Shown piece by piece: positions 42,639-53,520 of a DNA stretch of 64,000 bases (its first letter is position 1; the number at the start of each line of letters is the position of its first letter). Origin of the DNA: Adiantum capillus-veneris (taxonomy: Eukaryota; Streptophyta; Polypodiopsida; Polypodiales; Pteridaceae); NCBI GenBank assembly GCA_014529385.2, contig CM043966.1, positions 89,540,587-89,604,586 on the forward strand. Direction: 5' to 3'. The translations under genes and the position numbers were made by a program. The notes under the pieces are model-generated. The model was not told the DNA's origin, did not search any database, and was given only the letters and a program-made list of their open reading frames with translations.

Positions 42639-42710
<72 letters not shown>
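42591..42710. repeat. Compound (GT)n(AT)n(GA)n microsatellite
   Basis: The right side of the microsatellite into which G inserted; its left side is at 25128-25147. Confidence 0.9.
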
Positions 42711-43482
42711 TTTTATTATCGTCCTCAAAAGCCAATACATGACCTATGGGACCAAAGTTACATGTGATGTAGTATGTGAGGGGTTGATGAATGATTCTCA
42801 ATGCCGCAAAATTGTGGTAATGAGAGTGGCAATGGAGAGCCCACATTGTGGTTGGGAGAGGAAAGTATGTAGGTCTAATTCATGGCCAAAATGCGAGGGA
42901 AGCAAGTTTGGATATGACCAACAAAAGCTGAGGACTCTAGTAGTGTGTGGTACTTAGACTCTCAAACTTGAATGAGCATAATGTGGGCACATTCAATTTG
43001 ACTCTTCTCCATTGCCCCAACGTCCTATCTCGTGTCGAAGGGAGTGGGAGCTAAGCCAAATGGTTGCGATAGTGCATATCACCAACAAGGAGATAGGCTC
43101 AAGCATATGAGGGTAAGTACGGTTTCCTCTTTCAGCAAAGAACATGGTTTTGTAGTTGGGGGCAATATGGGTGGTGTAGTGCATGAAGCGTGACCCACCA
43201 GAATCCTCTTAGGCCATAATACATTGGTGTTGTAGGAAAGCTTCACTCACTTCAGAGTCTATTTGAGGAAACATGTAGCAAGTGTAATGCATCCCATCTC
43301 CCAAACCACTTGTTTATGTCTTGCATCCATCCCGTGCTCAAAGATCTTGCTTCATTCACTTGGGAGTCTATTGAGGCATCATGTAGCAAGTGTAATGTGT
43401 CCCATATCCCAAACCACTTCTTTATGTCTTGCATCCATCCCGTGCTCAAGAGATAGAGGGAGGAAGAGAGGGAGAGGGATGG

Positions 43483-43483
<1 letters not shown>
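42711..43483. other. Unassigned stretch with a ~108-bp tandem duplication
   Basis: No gene recognised. 43245-43352 and 43353-43460 are two copies of a ~108-base unit (shared GTAGCAAGTGTAATG and GCATCCATCCCGTGCTCAA). Confidence 0.75.

Positions 43484-43548
<65 letters not shown>
43484..43548. repeat. (GA)n microsatellite
   Basis: About 65 bases of uninterrupted GA. Confidence 0.95.
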
Positions 43549-43551
<3 letters not shown>

Positions 43552-43559
43552 CAAAAACT

Positions 43560-44910
43560 CTTTTTGGAGTGGGCTTTTTTTCTAGTTTGGTCAGTTGAGC
43601 AATATTTGAAAAAAGCTCACTCCAAAGCTTGCTTGAAAATCTCACTCGATTCCAATCCCCAATTTGATATGATATGGTTCGATAGTTTACCACTTCTTAA
43701 AACCTTGTCTTCATGTCATAGAATGCTCTCTAGCTGCAGGATCTCTTCTTGGCCTTCAAACTCGAGCGATTCTTCAATTATTAATTCTTTGGGTGGCGTT
43801 CCCTTATAAGGTTGCAAAAGGCATTCTGAACGATTCAAGTGCTAGGTAACCTTAACTTGTAAGTTGAATTATTAATAAGCTGAAGAATTTGAAATGGGCC
43901 ATAATATCTATTTGCTAGCTTTGTATAATATTTCTGGTACCCATGGGGTGTCCTTGTGTTCCCTTGCTCATAGTATGGCTTAGGCATGCTTTGAGAAACT
44001 TGAGCAATACCCAATCATTCTCTTTGAATGTCAAGGCTTCTATGGTTATCAACAATAGCCTTTTGCTTTTGTCGGATGATGCATATAGTTTCCTTAATCT
44101 TTTTAAAAGATTCTTTAAGGTCCCTATATATTCATCAACAACAAATATCTTCCCAAGTGCCTTGACTATCAACGGGAGCTTGGGTCTTCCTTCAATTACT
44201 TCGAAGGGTTGCTTTCCTATAGAAGTATGGACAATGTTATTGTACGCATACTCTACTAAGAATAAATACTTTTTCCATTGATCTCTTTAATCTACTTCTA
44301 TAACATTTTCTTTGAGTAGATCAATAATAGTTGAATTTGCTATCTAACTTTTGCCATTCGTCTGTGCGTGAGAGACCGAGAAGAAATTCAACTTAGTACC
44401 CGGATTCTCAAAGAGACCTACCCAAATATTGCTAGTCATTCTTGGATATCTGTCGAATACTATAGATGTTGGTAAGCCATGATACTTAAAGACTTGTAAG
44501 ATAAAGAGGGTTGCCATATGGTGTGATTTAATAGTTTTTTGACCGGTATAAAATGTGCTTTCTTGCTAAACCGATCGGTCGGCTATTGTTCATATTCTTG
44601 TATTCCCATGAATGGATTTCGACAATCCAAAAATGAAATCCATGGATATACTTTTCCATGGGGAATCGAGTAGAGGCAATGACTGAAGCAAGCCAGGTTT
44701 CTTCCCTCTATCATACTTTGTCTTTCGACATACAATGCATTTGGCAACATAGTCTGGTATGTCTGCCTTTATTGTTGGCAAATAAAAATACATCTCTACT
44801 CCTTTGAGAGTAGGTTGAATCTTTCTATGTCTCGCATAAGGTGGAACATGAGATTTGTACATAACCTTTTCACATAAGCTAACGCATAACCTATTGCCAT
44901 ATAAAAGATA
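43560..44910 (-). pseudogene. Element H integrase, left of the CACTA insertion
   Basis: The minus strand gives pieces of a Ty3 integrase. The HHCC finger is in S-H-V-P-P-Y-A-R-H-R-K-I and C-I-V-C-R-K-T-K. The core start is S-I-S-M-D-F-I-F-G-L. An A-H-F-I-P-V-K-K segment follows in another frame, then E-Y-A-Y-N-N-I-V-H-T-S-I-G-K and D-W-V-L-L-K-F. Many stops and indels separate these. The frame joins the RNase H of 54208-54660 when the CACTA element and one copy of ATA are removed. Related to chromoviral elements A-C but much more decayed. Confidence 0.85.
44908..44910. repeat. Target site duplication of the CACTA element, left
   Basis: ATA, matching 54208-54210. Three bases is the usual CACTA duplication length. 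Confidence 0.8.
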
Positions 44911-45900
44911 CACTACAAGACGTCGCGCAAAAATCGGTGCAGGTACCGACAAAATGAAGTTACTTTTTAAACTAAAAAGCATTGAAATAGGCCTCGGAAG
45001 AGGCATAAGTATCGTAGCATCGGTATGACCATTGGTATAGCTGACGTCGAAATAAACCTTCAAAAATGCATTGAAATACACAACGTAATACACACCAGTA
45101 TTTGTATAGTGTATTCGGATGCTCATACTATTGCCCCTACTGACGCTCATACCGTTACCTGTATCGATGACCAAACCTGCAATTTTTTTTTGGGCAGAGA
45201 GGGCTAGGAACTAATGCTGCATGTACTGCAGCAAAAGAAAACAGCCCTCTCTGCCCAAAGGAAGAGTGCACAAGCAACCGCATTCCACCTACAAACTAAC
45301 GGTAAAGAGCGAGTGTATGGCAATTAGCAAAATTATAAGAATAACATAACCTGTTAACATAATTAAAACATGAGTCAAAAACTGTAAAACCATAAACATA
45401 ACCTGTTTGCCATACCATAACCATTACCATAACTTGCTTGTCATACCATAACCATAACAGCCATATCATCATTGCACAACCATAATCATAACCATAACCA
45501 TAACCATCACATGATTGCTATACCATCATAGCAAAACCATAACCATCACCTGATTGCCATACCATCATTGCACAACCTTAACCATAACCATAACCAAAAC
45601 CATAATCATCAGATGATTGTCATACCATCATAGCAAAACCATACTCTTAAGTTGACTGTCAAACCTTGACCATAACATCTGTGCCATACCATAAACACAT
45701 AACCATAAACCATAAACATAAGCACTACAAAACTGTACATATGCAAACAATCACTGAGTGAGAAGACCCTCATGGTAATGCCTCCCAATTGACGTCCTCT
45801 CCCTCCTCCTGCAGCTGGGTCAAAAGGGCCACAAGTCCATGCTTGTACCCATACTTCTCCTCTTGGCGTGTCGGAAGGCGCTTCACGGCAACTTCTTGCA
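44911..45900. repeat. CACTA left subterminal region with CCATAA repeats
   Basis: Inside the terminal repeat, short words such as GGTATAGCTGACGTC recur and have relatives near the right end (54000-54080). A degenerate CCATAACCATAA array fills about 45350-45720. Subterminal repeats usually serve as TnpA binding sites. Confidence 0.7.
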
Positions 45901-45929
45901 AAATTATGGTTTAATCATTAGATAAATCT

Positions 45930-46873
45930 TCAAATAACATATATATCATCAATAATTAAAAGCATACGTATAATACTTACAAACTCATGTCCAAGCGTAT
46001 CGTAGCCTCCACTCCCAAGATGTGACGCTCCAATAGACTCCAAACGTGCTCTGGCTGCATCTCTCTGTTGCTGAAATCTATCAGGATTGTCTTGTGTCTC
46101 TCGTGCAATCCCCGTCCACTCCTCTGCGTCTAACCATGCCGGCTTGGGACTGCCGTCATTGAACCTGTCTCTCACCTATGAACGATGGTGTGACATTGTG
46201 GACTTCGCCACACTCAAAATCTAGTTGTTCAAGACTTGATCGTACCCCTTTGCTGGCATGTACTCTCTCTGAATGGCGTTGACGATGTAATTCTTTCTCT
46301 CAGCATCGAGGTTATCCCAAATCTCCAGCACAGAGTGACCAAACTGAATCGTATAGAGCTGTTGAATCCTCTGTCGCATGGCCTTTTCGACCCTATCTGC
46401 CACAACAGCCCCATCCATGCTCTTGTACACCTTGCTAGGATCATGCTCGTGTGATCCCCAAGGTGTACGTGGTGTGCCCATCAATGAACTATCTATTGAA
46501 GAGAGTGGTGGACGCTCTCTCGATGGTGTGGACGCATCGGTAGAACCGCTACCACAGCAAACACTGCCTCCAAAACGATGCCTACGTCGTCTCGAGGATG
46601 AACCACCCGTCGGTGTAGGGGGCACACGAGTCCTAGGCATAGGGGGCACACTAGACTGAGGTGTGGGGCCGCTCGCTGTAGGGACCACACTAGTCCCGGG
46701 CGTAGGTTGGCCGTAGTAGGTCTAGAGGGACCTGCACCCCAAAGATGTTGTGCCATCGCGATCTGCTCTTGTGTGAACTAAGACAAAAACGAGCCCATCT
46801 GCTCGAGTGACATGCCGGCCGAAGTGACAGGAAAACTAAAACTAGGAGAGTATGGCTCATCGTCATCAGCCAT
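45930..46873 (-). pseudogene. CACTA TnpA-like gene
   Basis: Minus-strand reading from ATG 46873 (M-A-D-D-D-E-P-Y-S-P). A Pro/Ser-rich N-terminus (P-P-M-P-R-T-R-V-P-P-T-P) and an R-R-R-R-H-R basic patch precede R-I-Q-Q-L-Y-T-I-Q-F-G-H and the S-P-K-P-A-W-L-D-A-E-E-W-T-G-I-A motif, which is typical of plant Ptta/En/Spm transposase-family proteins. A predicted helical Q-Q-Q-R-D-A-A-R-A-R stretch follows. In-frame TAG stops occur near 46780, at 46219-46221 and near 46165, each one C-to-T from CAG. There is also a frameshift near 46690-46700. Likely the subterminal-repeat-binding protein. Confidence 0.72.
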
Positions 46874-47258
46874 GGCTAATCATACACAAACAACACCCAC
46901 AAAATATGTTAGTTTACGTAAGAAATGATTAATCAATACAAATAACAAATTAACGAAACTGCTACACAAATGACAACATCTAAAGTGTATTGTAGACTAA
47001 TAAAAAGAGCTTTACAAAAGGTTTCCTAGCAAAAGTCATTAATTAATCTCTCATCCTTTATGAGATCTGATGCACCAAAGATGTCTATTTCAATATGTAC
47101 TTCTGCATCTTCGTCATTGAACTCTACTTCTTCATCGCTCTCCGCATCAGCTTCACTATTTGACACCTCATCTCTAGGCTCAGACAATTGCTCAATGATG
47201 ACATCCACCTCAAAATCTAAACTTAAAGATGGAGTTGGTCCTGCACTTTGTTCATGAA

Positions 47259-47771
47259 TCACCTTTTCGAGCTCAACATCCAATCCTTCACACACTTGCT
47301 TGCTACGTGGAGCAACTGAACGACATAGAGCCAACAGGGTTTAAACAGATCATTCTCATCATTTTCTGTCCATAGTGGATCGTGTATGAACACAACTTGT
47401 TCACAATGCTGTGGAAGTATGAATGTATCCCACACATCTGTCCATACCCGCCTAGAGTTCACTTGAATCAATCCACTCTTGTCTTTACGCACAGTTGCAT
47501 CAGGGCCGCTGGTAATAACTTTGAACCACTTGACATCAAAGATAAACATATCAAGATTTCTAATGCTAATCTTCAAGATGTCTTGGATGTAGCCAAAGTA
47601 TTCAAGCTGGCTAATCTCTGTATTCTCATCCCTGGCACTACTCCTACTTTCTTGGATGAAGCTTGCCCTAACACCACTATCGAAAGTGACCCTTTGTTCG
47701 TCGATCCGTTGCACTCTGAAGTGCTTCCCATGCGACCACAAAGCTCCATATTTGTGATACTGTAGCCACAA
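47259..47771 (-). pseudogene. CACTA transposase exon: DUF4216-type domain
   Basis: 170 codons including I-Q-D-I-L-K-I-S-I-R-N-L-D-M-F-I-F-D-V-K-W-F-K-V, L-I-Q-V-N-S-R-R-V-W and H-C-E-Q-V-V-F-I-H-D-P-L-W. This pattern (F-C-K-W-F and Q-V-F-Y-V-x-D-P in relatives) is the DUF4216 domain found at the C-terminus of plant Tnp2-family transposases. It follows the DUF4218-type exon in transcription order, after a ~120-base gap that may hold an intron. An acidic tail lies at 47334-47026 in another frame. Confidence 0.8.
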
Positions 47772-47890
47772 AATCGAAACAGACTAAAAGTTATTAAAGC
47801 AAACTAATCTTCATGTGGAGCTCAAAAAGGAAGTTGTGAAATATACATGCCAATCGCAACCCCTTGACATCTCCTCTTCCTCTTCAGTAA

Positions 47891-48736
47891 TCAACATCCA
47901 CTCCTCTTTGCCTCTGAGAGTGTCGGATCTAACCATCGCCCAGTTGGAAAGTCAAGAAATTTTTGTAGATAACCTGGAAAAGAAAGGTTTCTAGTTGCAC
48001 GGTTGCGCTTGAATTGAAGGCAATCTGTTAAACGTTGTTTCTTTTCCCCTTCGTACCTCTCTAGCCACTTTTGCATGATGTCTGAGTTGAGAAGGAAAAA
48101 TCTCATAACCTTTTCTCGCATTGTGATGTCCATCTTCCTAACGATTCCTTGTCCCTGCGGCTCGTCCCCTGTCACCTTGATGTTGACCTTAGTAGTCCAC
48201 ATTTGGGGCATCTCTGGATCAATTGAGACAAAAAATTCACTGATGAGGACAAGAGACTCTTGTACAAACCATCCTTCGGCCATGCTACCCTCGGGGCGAG
48301 CTCTTTGATGAAAAAACCCCTTTAAAGTCTTCATAAATCTCTCCAAGAAGAGCATCCACCTGTTATGGACCACCCCAGCAACTGCAACTTCATCGACCAC
48401 ATGCACAAGTACATGCATTTGGATGGTAAGAATGTTTGTTGGAAAGTACTTCTCCACCATGCACACTGCTTCAATAGCATTTAAGTGTGCTGCATCAATG
48501 CTGTCTTCTCTTATCTCTTTTGAACTGATCCAGTGTACCAACTCACTAATTTTGTAGATTGCTCTTCTAATGTCATCTGTCAAACAACCCTTTATGGCAA
48601 TAAGTAAGATGAACTGTAAAAATTTGTGCCAATCGTGGGACTTAATACCACTGAGATTGTCATCTCTCATAAAATCCGTTTTCAAACATCGCATGCACCC
48701 TATGGGAGTCTTGAATGAAGATATAGTCTTCTTCAC
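47891..48736 (-). pseudogene. CACTA transposase exon: DUF4218-type domain
   Basis: 281 codons. G-I-K-S-H-D-W-H-K-F-L-Q opens the region, followed by K-Y-F-P-T-N-I-L-T-I-Q-M-H-V-L-V-H-V-V-D-E, M-L-F-L-E-R-F-M-K-T-L-K and R-A-R-P-E-G-S-M-A-E-G. These are the characteristic blocks of DUF4218, which follows the Tnp2 catalytic domain in plant CACTA transposases. The frame ends S-E-A-K-R-S-G-C-stop near a probable frameshift, because another frame continues with an acidic run. Strongly recognisable. Confidence 0.85.
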
Positions 48737-49206
48737 TTGTTGCTGTTCTGCGCGACTCAGAACCCATAAACCTTTTGGTATAGACCATTCTCCATTGGGT
48801 TTAAGTCAAGGCCACATCTCTGGCATTCGACCCACAGCCTGCAGGTCATATCTTTGGGCCTTGCTCTCCCTTTTTCCAGTGATGGTCTTCCAGATGATCT
48901 CCAGCACATTCTTGAAGATGTGCATTGGGTCGAGCAAATGATTAATCAACAGGTCACTACAGTACGGGAGATCATGGAAAATAGAAAGGTGGCATCCAAT
49001 CTCCCCTCTTTAGCCACATGTTTTTCCAATCTCTCGCTTTCGATGGATGCATGTCATGTTTGCATATGTTTGGTCCATGTAGCTCATGTCCTTCATGCAA
49101 AAATCTACCATGCTCCTTGTAAACTGTCTTGCTCAAATGCTTAGAGCACGGAAGCCAAGTCGAGGACCACATTTTGGACATCCATGATTGCTCGAGTAAC
49201 TCAAGC
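48737..49206 (-). pseudogene. CACTA transposase, Tnp2 middle part, decayed
   Basis: The minus strand after the intron reads S-Y-S-S-N-H-G-C-P-K-C-G-P-R-L, equivalent to the C-P-x-C-G-P segment of Tnp2 proteins, then loses frame. Parts of the remainder appear in shifted frames up to the DUF4218 exon. Confidence 0.6.
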
Positions 49207-49290
49207 CTGAAACATCACAAGATTAAAATATAAAAGCGTTGACATAGCCATGAATCACATGTGTGTGTGAGGGTTTTAAAGGCACTTACC
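49207..49290 (-). other. Probable intron in the CACTA transposase
   Basis: The minus strand has donor CAG|GTAAGT at about 49290 and acceptor TTTCAG|G at about 49207. Splicing joins ...F-G-E-C-S-G to L-S-Y-S-S-N-H-G-C-P-K-C-G-P, restoring a Tnp2 motif. Length is about 84 bases. Confidence 0.7.
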
Positions 49291-50061
49291 TGAGCACTCA
49301 CCGAAGACTAGCCAATCATGCATGGTCCACATGAGAATGCCTTGCACATGTACATTCCATCGTCTGATTGGTTGGGACATATCAACCACATCGATTCCTA
49401 TCCACAAGATTTGGAGCTCTTCTATAAGTGGTGCCAGATAGACGTCCATGTTCTTTGCTTTGTACTTTCCTGGGACGATCAATGACAACAACAGATGGCC
49501 CTTCTTGATAGCGAGCCATGGTGGAAGATTATAATTAACCAGACAAATAGGCCATGTGCTCCATGACGAGCTCCGTAATCCGAATGGGTTTACTCCGTCC
49601 ATTGCCAGACCAAAGCGGATACATCGAGGCTCGTTCTTAAATGTAGGCCAACTTTTCTCTATGTGCTTCCATGCACGAGAGTCAGCAGGTACCCGCATAA
49701 CATCTGTCGATCTAGTATTTGAGTGCCATGTCATCAAAGCGGCTATGGACTTGTACCTGAACATGCTCTTTATTCTTGGAATGATAGGAAAGTGTCGAAG
49801 GACCTTTGCAGGGATAAATTTTCCTTGTGTGTCCTCCCTGTACCTGTTTGATCCACAATTTGGACACTGTTCCAGGTTTGCATACTCATTGAGAAAAAGT
49901 ATACAATCATTAGGACATGCATGCATTTTCTGATAATCCAAGCCCAAATTAGTAAGAATCTTTTTAGCGGTTGGACGGGTAGGGGGCATGTGATTCCCTT
50001 CTAGAAAGATTTGCTCATTTAGCAACCTGACGTTACATGAACAAGTCAGCCCTTTGATCAC
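49276..50061 (-). pseudogene. CACTA transposase exon: Tnp2 (Transposase_21) catalytic domain
   Basis: 261 codons. N-H-M-P-P-T-R-P-T-A-K-K-I-L and H-A-C-P-N-D-C-I-L-F near residues 25-55, C-P-N-C-G-S-N-R-Y near 68, F-P-I-I-P-R-I-K-S-M-F-R near 90, M-T-W-H-S-N near 108, F-G-L-A-M-D-G-V-N-P-F near 148 and I-L-M-W-T-M-H-D-W near 245. These are the ordered hallmarks of plant En/Spm Tnp2. This exon is uninterrupted and ends at a consensus splice donor. The beginning joins the N-terminal exon across an intron that contains a MITE. Confidence 0.92.
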
Positions 50062-50066
50062 TTTAT

Positions 50067-50794
50067 ATGAACTGTAATTTGCACTCCCGGGGAATTCACC
50101 ATGAAAACTTATCGCACCACGTAAGTGAAGGGGAGGGTTTTTTTTTTACAAGTTACATAAGCGTATAAGTTAGGGGCAGGACCCCAATAATTTGTCTCAC
50201 AAGCTTAAAAATAAGGGAGGGGGGTATCATATTTGAGGGCGGGTGCATTGACTTGGGTTGATTACTTGTAAAACATTGGTCATCGGTCTGCACTAGAACT
50301 TGGAAATTTTTTAAGGAATTTTTTAATTAAGTCACACATCAAATTTTGCATCAAGCCGGTCATAGATAAGGGCTGATTTGGAGCAGTTCAAGGGTTGATT
50401 TACACCAGCTTTGGATGGGTCAAAATTGGATGAGTAGCCTGAGTGCAGGCTGATCGGGCACATAGTTTGAAAGTCAAACTAAGACACATTGAGGGTACAT
50501 CTAGTTATCAATAGAAGTGGTTCCTTAGTATGTGCCAGCCACTATGCTAGACACTCTTTGACTAGTTTTACTCAGTTAGATCATGTGAGACCTAAATTTT
50601 ATATGTAAGATAGGGGTATGATATTTTTCTTCATTGATTGTCGTATAAGCGTAGAAAGGGGGGTCATATTCCTTAATATGAGTCGTATATAGGGGTTTTA
50701 TCAAAGTTGTCCGCTCGCAAGTGGCGTCCCGTTTTATATATGGAGTGAATCCCCCGGATTTGTACTTTACCATGCTTAGGATAAAATATGTTTA
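50067..50794 (-). other. Probable intron in the CACTA transposase, containing a MITE
   Basis: Minus-strand donor TTCAG|GTAAAC at about 50794 and acceptor TTACAG at about 50070-50075. Joining gives V-T-E-L-F next to Y-K-V-I-K-G-L-T, matching the layout of Tnp2 proteins. Nearly all of the intron is the 672-bp element at 50086-50757. Confidence 0.65.
50086..50757. mobile_element. MITE-like element with 9-bp target duplication
   Basis: 672 bases with G/C-rich inverted ends: CCCGGGGAATTCACC at the left, and CCGGGGGATTCACTCC as reverse complement of the right. Flanked by ATTTGCACT (50077-50085) and ATTTGTACT (50758-50766), eight of nine identical. A 9-bp duplication is characteristic of Mutator-like elements. 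It has no coding capacity that I recognise. Confidence 0.75.
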
Positions 50795-51334
50795 CCTGAA
50801 AAGCTCTGTGACTGAGACGCCAGACCAACCGTAGACAGACTGCAAATTAAGCATTGCCAATGCGGTACGGAGAACTGAGATTTTTGCACCAGTGTAGAGC
50901 GGCATGCGTGTAAGACTTTGCATCATCTCACCCTCTTCATCGTTTCTATCATATCGTCGATATGAACGGGATGGCTGAGGTTGGTCCACAGTACTGCGTT
51001 CAATGTTGTCGCCTTCTATGTTGGAATCCATGTCAAAGAACGCGTCCAACATCTGCTCCATCTCTACTTCTTGAAATGCCGCTTCAGGTATTAGTTGGGA
51101 GGACTCAGTCGATGGCTGCTCGTTTGAAAATCGTCTTCTCTGGGATGAAGTTGGAGCAATATCTACTTGCGGACTTTGACCTTCAATCTCTAGACCATGA
51201 GATCGATAAAGCAGGTCTTGTACTTGCTCTATCGGAAAGAGACCGTGATTGCGTATTTGTTGGTCGCAGATTTTTTGTTTTTGAAAGATCTGATGCTTGC
51301 AATGCGCACATGGATATGCCATCCTATCGTCCAT
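50792..51334 (-). pseudogene. CACTA transposase N-terminal exon
   Basis: 180 codons. The N-terminus M-A-Y-P-C-A-H-C-K-H-Q-I-F and I-R-N-H-G-L-F matches the Transpos_assoc zinc-binding domain that begins plant CACTA transposases. A Gln/Ser/acidic linker follows and leads to L-Y-T-G-A-K-I-S-V-L-R-T-A-L-A-M-L-N-L-Q. The frame ends at a consensus donor. The true start may lie further upstream, since the usual residues before the first Cys pair are missing. Confidence 0.8.
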
Positions 51335-51417
51335 ACTTTATCTACCAATGATGCAACAAATAATTAAAACACTCTAGTTGTTATAACTACACATTACTAA
51401 GTACATGACAAGCTTTG

Positions 51418-51785
51418 ACAACCTCACATTCTCTAGCCAGGCCCGATCCCCGCACACCTCGGTCTAGAGGTGCACGGAGATTAGGACCACAAGGTAATAA
51501 TCTCGTCTTTATTGGTCAATGACTATATATTAAAGTTCTTGAAGTCTGTGTGCACTTCTGAAGTCCGATTGAATTTTTTTCAACTATTTACTGCTAGCTC
51601 TAACAACCTCACATCCTCTAGCCAGGCCCGATCCCCACACACCTCGGTCTAGAGGTGCACAAAGGTGAGGACCATAGGGTAATAATCTCGTCTTTATTGG
51701 TCAATGACTATATATTAAGGTTTTTGAAGTCTGCGTGCACTTTTGAAGTCCGATTGCGTTTTTTCTACTATTAATTTGACGCTAG
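51418..51785. repeat. Tandem duplication, two ~184-bp units
   Basis: 51418-51601 and 51602-51785 are near-identical, sharing CTAGCCAGGCCCGATCCCC and TCGTCTTTATTGGTCAATG. They lie at the inner edge of the right subterminal region. Confidence 0.9.
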
Positions 51786-52205
51786 CTCTAACCTAACCTA
51801 TAACATAAACCTAACCTAACTTATAACCTAAACCTAACCTATAACCTAACCTAATCGAAGTTCGTTTGCGTTTTTAGAAGTACACGAGTCATATTCAAAG
51901 TCCAATTGCGTTTTTTCTACTATTAATTTGACGCTAGCTCTAACCTAACGTATAATCGTTATGCCTAACCTATAATCTAACCTAACCTAAAACCTATACC
52001 TAACCTTACTTAATGTAACCTAACTTATAACCTAAACCTAACCTATAACCGAACCTAACCGAAGTCCGTTTGCGTGTTTAGAAGTACACGAGTCATCTTC
52101 GAAGTCCGTTTGTATTTTTTTGACTATTATGCCGTCGATAGCTCTAACCTAACCTATAATCTCACCTAACCTATAACCTAAACCTAACCTAACCTAACCT
52201 AGCAT
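51780..52205. repeat. Degenerate CCTAA array, inner block
   Basis: Many copies of AACCTA/ATAACCTAA mixed with a repeated AAGTCCGTTTGCG-type segment. Not a telomere: it is inside the CACTA element and the unit is irregular. Confidence 0.85.
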
Positions 52206-52206
52206 A

Positions 52207-53220
52207 AAAACAACACAATGGTGAGGCGTTTAGAAAAACAACAAGTCATACAGCTTGCCCACAATGCATATGCGATGTAGGCAAGCTCTATGGCTTGCCA
52301 ATTTGGCAAACGGCTTACCATTGTGTTGTTTTTAGAGTTGCGAAGCGGTTTTTTATGGCCTGAAAACCACTCGTACACATATAGACAACACAATGGCAAG
52401 CCGTTGGCAATATGACAAGCCATAGATCTTGCCCACAATGCATATGCCTTGGTAGCAATCTTTATGGCTTGCCGTATTGCCAAACGGATCGCCATTGTGT
52501 TGTTTTTTAGGGGCACGAGACAATTTTAGCGCTTGAAAATCGCTCGCGAACATATAGACAACAGAATGGCCAGCCGTTGGCAATACAGCAAGCCATAGAG
52601 CTTGCTCACAATGCATATGCATTGTAGGCAAGCTCTATGGCTTTCCGTTTTGCGAAGCGGATCTCCATTATGTTGTTTTTAGGGCTGAAAATCGCTTGCG
52701 GTCCTAAAAACAACACAATGGCAAGCCTTTTGGAAATACGAAAATCCATAGAGCTTGTCCTCAATGCATATGCCTTGTGGGTAAGCTTTATGGCTAGCCA
52801 TATTGGCAAACGGATTGCCATTGTGTTGTTTTTAGGGACACGAGGCAATTTTAGCGCTTGAAAATCACTCGCAAACATATAGACAACACCATGGCGAGCC
52901 ATTTGGCAATACGGCAAGCCATAAAGCTTGCCCGCAATGCATATGCATTGTAAGCAAGATCTATGGCTTGCCGTATTGCCAAATGACTCGTTATGGTGTT
53001 ATTTTTAGGGCCGCTTAGCTATTTTAGGACTTGAAAACCGCTCGCGGACATAATAACAACACAATGGCGAGCTGTTGGCAATACGGAAAGCCATAGAACT
53101 TGCCCACAATGCATATGTGTTGTGGGTAAGCTTTATGGCTTGCCGTATTGATGAACGGATCGCCACTGTGCTGTTTTTAATATGCGTTGTGAGTAAGCTC
53201 TATGGCTTGCCGTATTCTCG
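52207..53220. repeat. Array of about six palindromic units (~173 bp)
   Basis: Units begin CAACACAATGG at 52211, 52386, 52559, 52711, 52884 and 53057 (spacing 175, 173, 152, 173, 173, with small changes). Each unit is itself an inverted repeat: CAACACAATGGCAAGCC at one arm, GGCTTGCC...CCATTGTGTTG at the other, centred on ATGCATATGC. Each unit could fold into a ~120-base hairpin. A partial seventh unit follows. Confidence 0.93.
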
Positions 53221-53520
53221 AACGTATCTTAACCTAACTTAACCTAACCTAACCTAACCTAACCTAACGTAGCTAAACCTAACGTAGGTTAACTTAACCT
53301 AACCTAACATATAAGATAACGTAGCCTAACTTAACATAGCTTAACCTAACCTAACGTAGCTTAATTTAATCTAACCTAACGTATAAGATAACCTAACCTA
53401 ACCTAACCTAGCCTAACGTATAACCTAACCTAACAACGTAGCTTAACTTAATGTAACTTAACGTATAAGAAAAATTAATCTAACTTAACTTATAACCTAA
53501 ACTTAACCTAAAACATAAAC
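53221..53520. repeat. Degenerate CCTAA array, outer block
   Basis: AACCTAACCTAACGTAGCTTAA-like words, similar in style to 51780-52205, on the other side of the palindrome array. Confidence 0.85.

Noticed and set aside
52207-53220. CRISPR-like array
   Set aside because: Units are full palindromes without unique spacers of constant length, inside a plant transposon.
51780-53520. Telomeric TTAGG-like sequence or chromosome end
   Set aside because: The units are irregular, internal to a CACTA transposon with intact termini, and interspersed with palindromic units.
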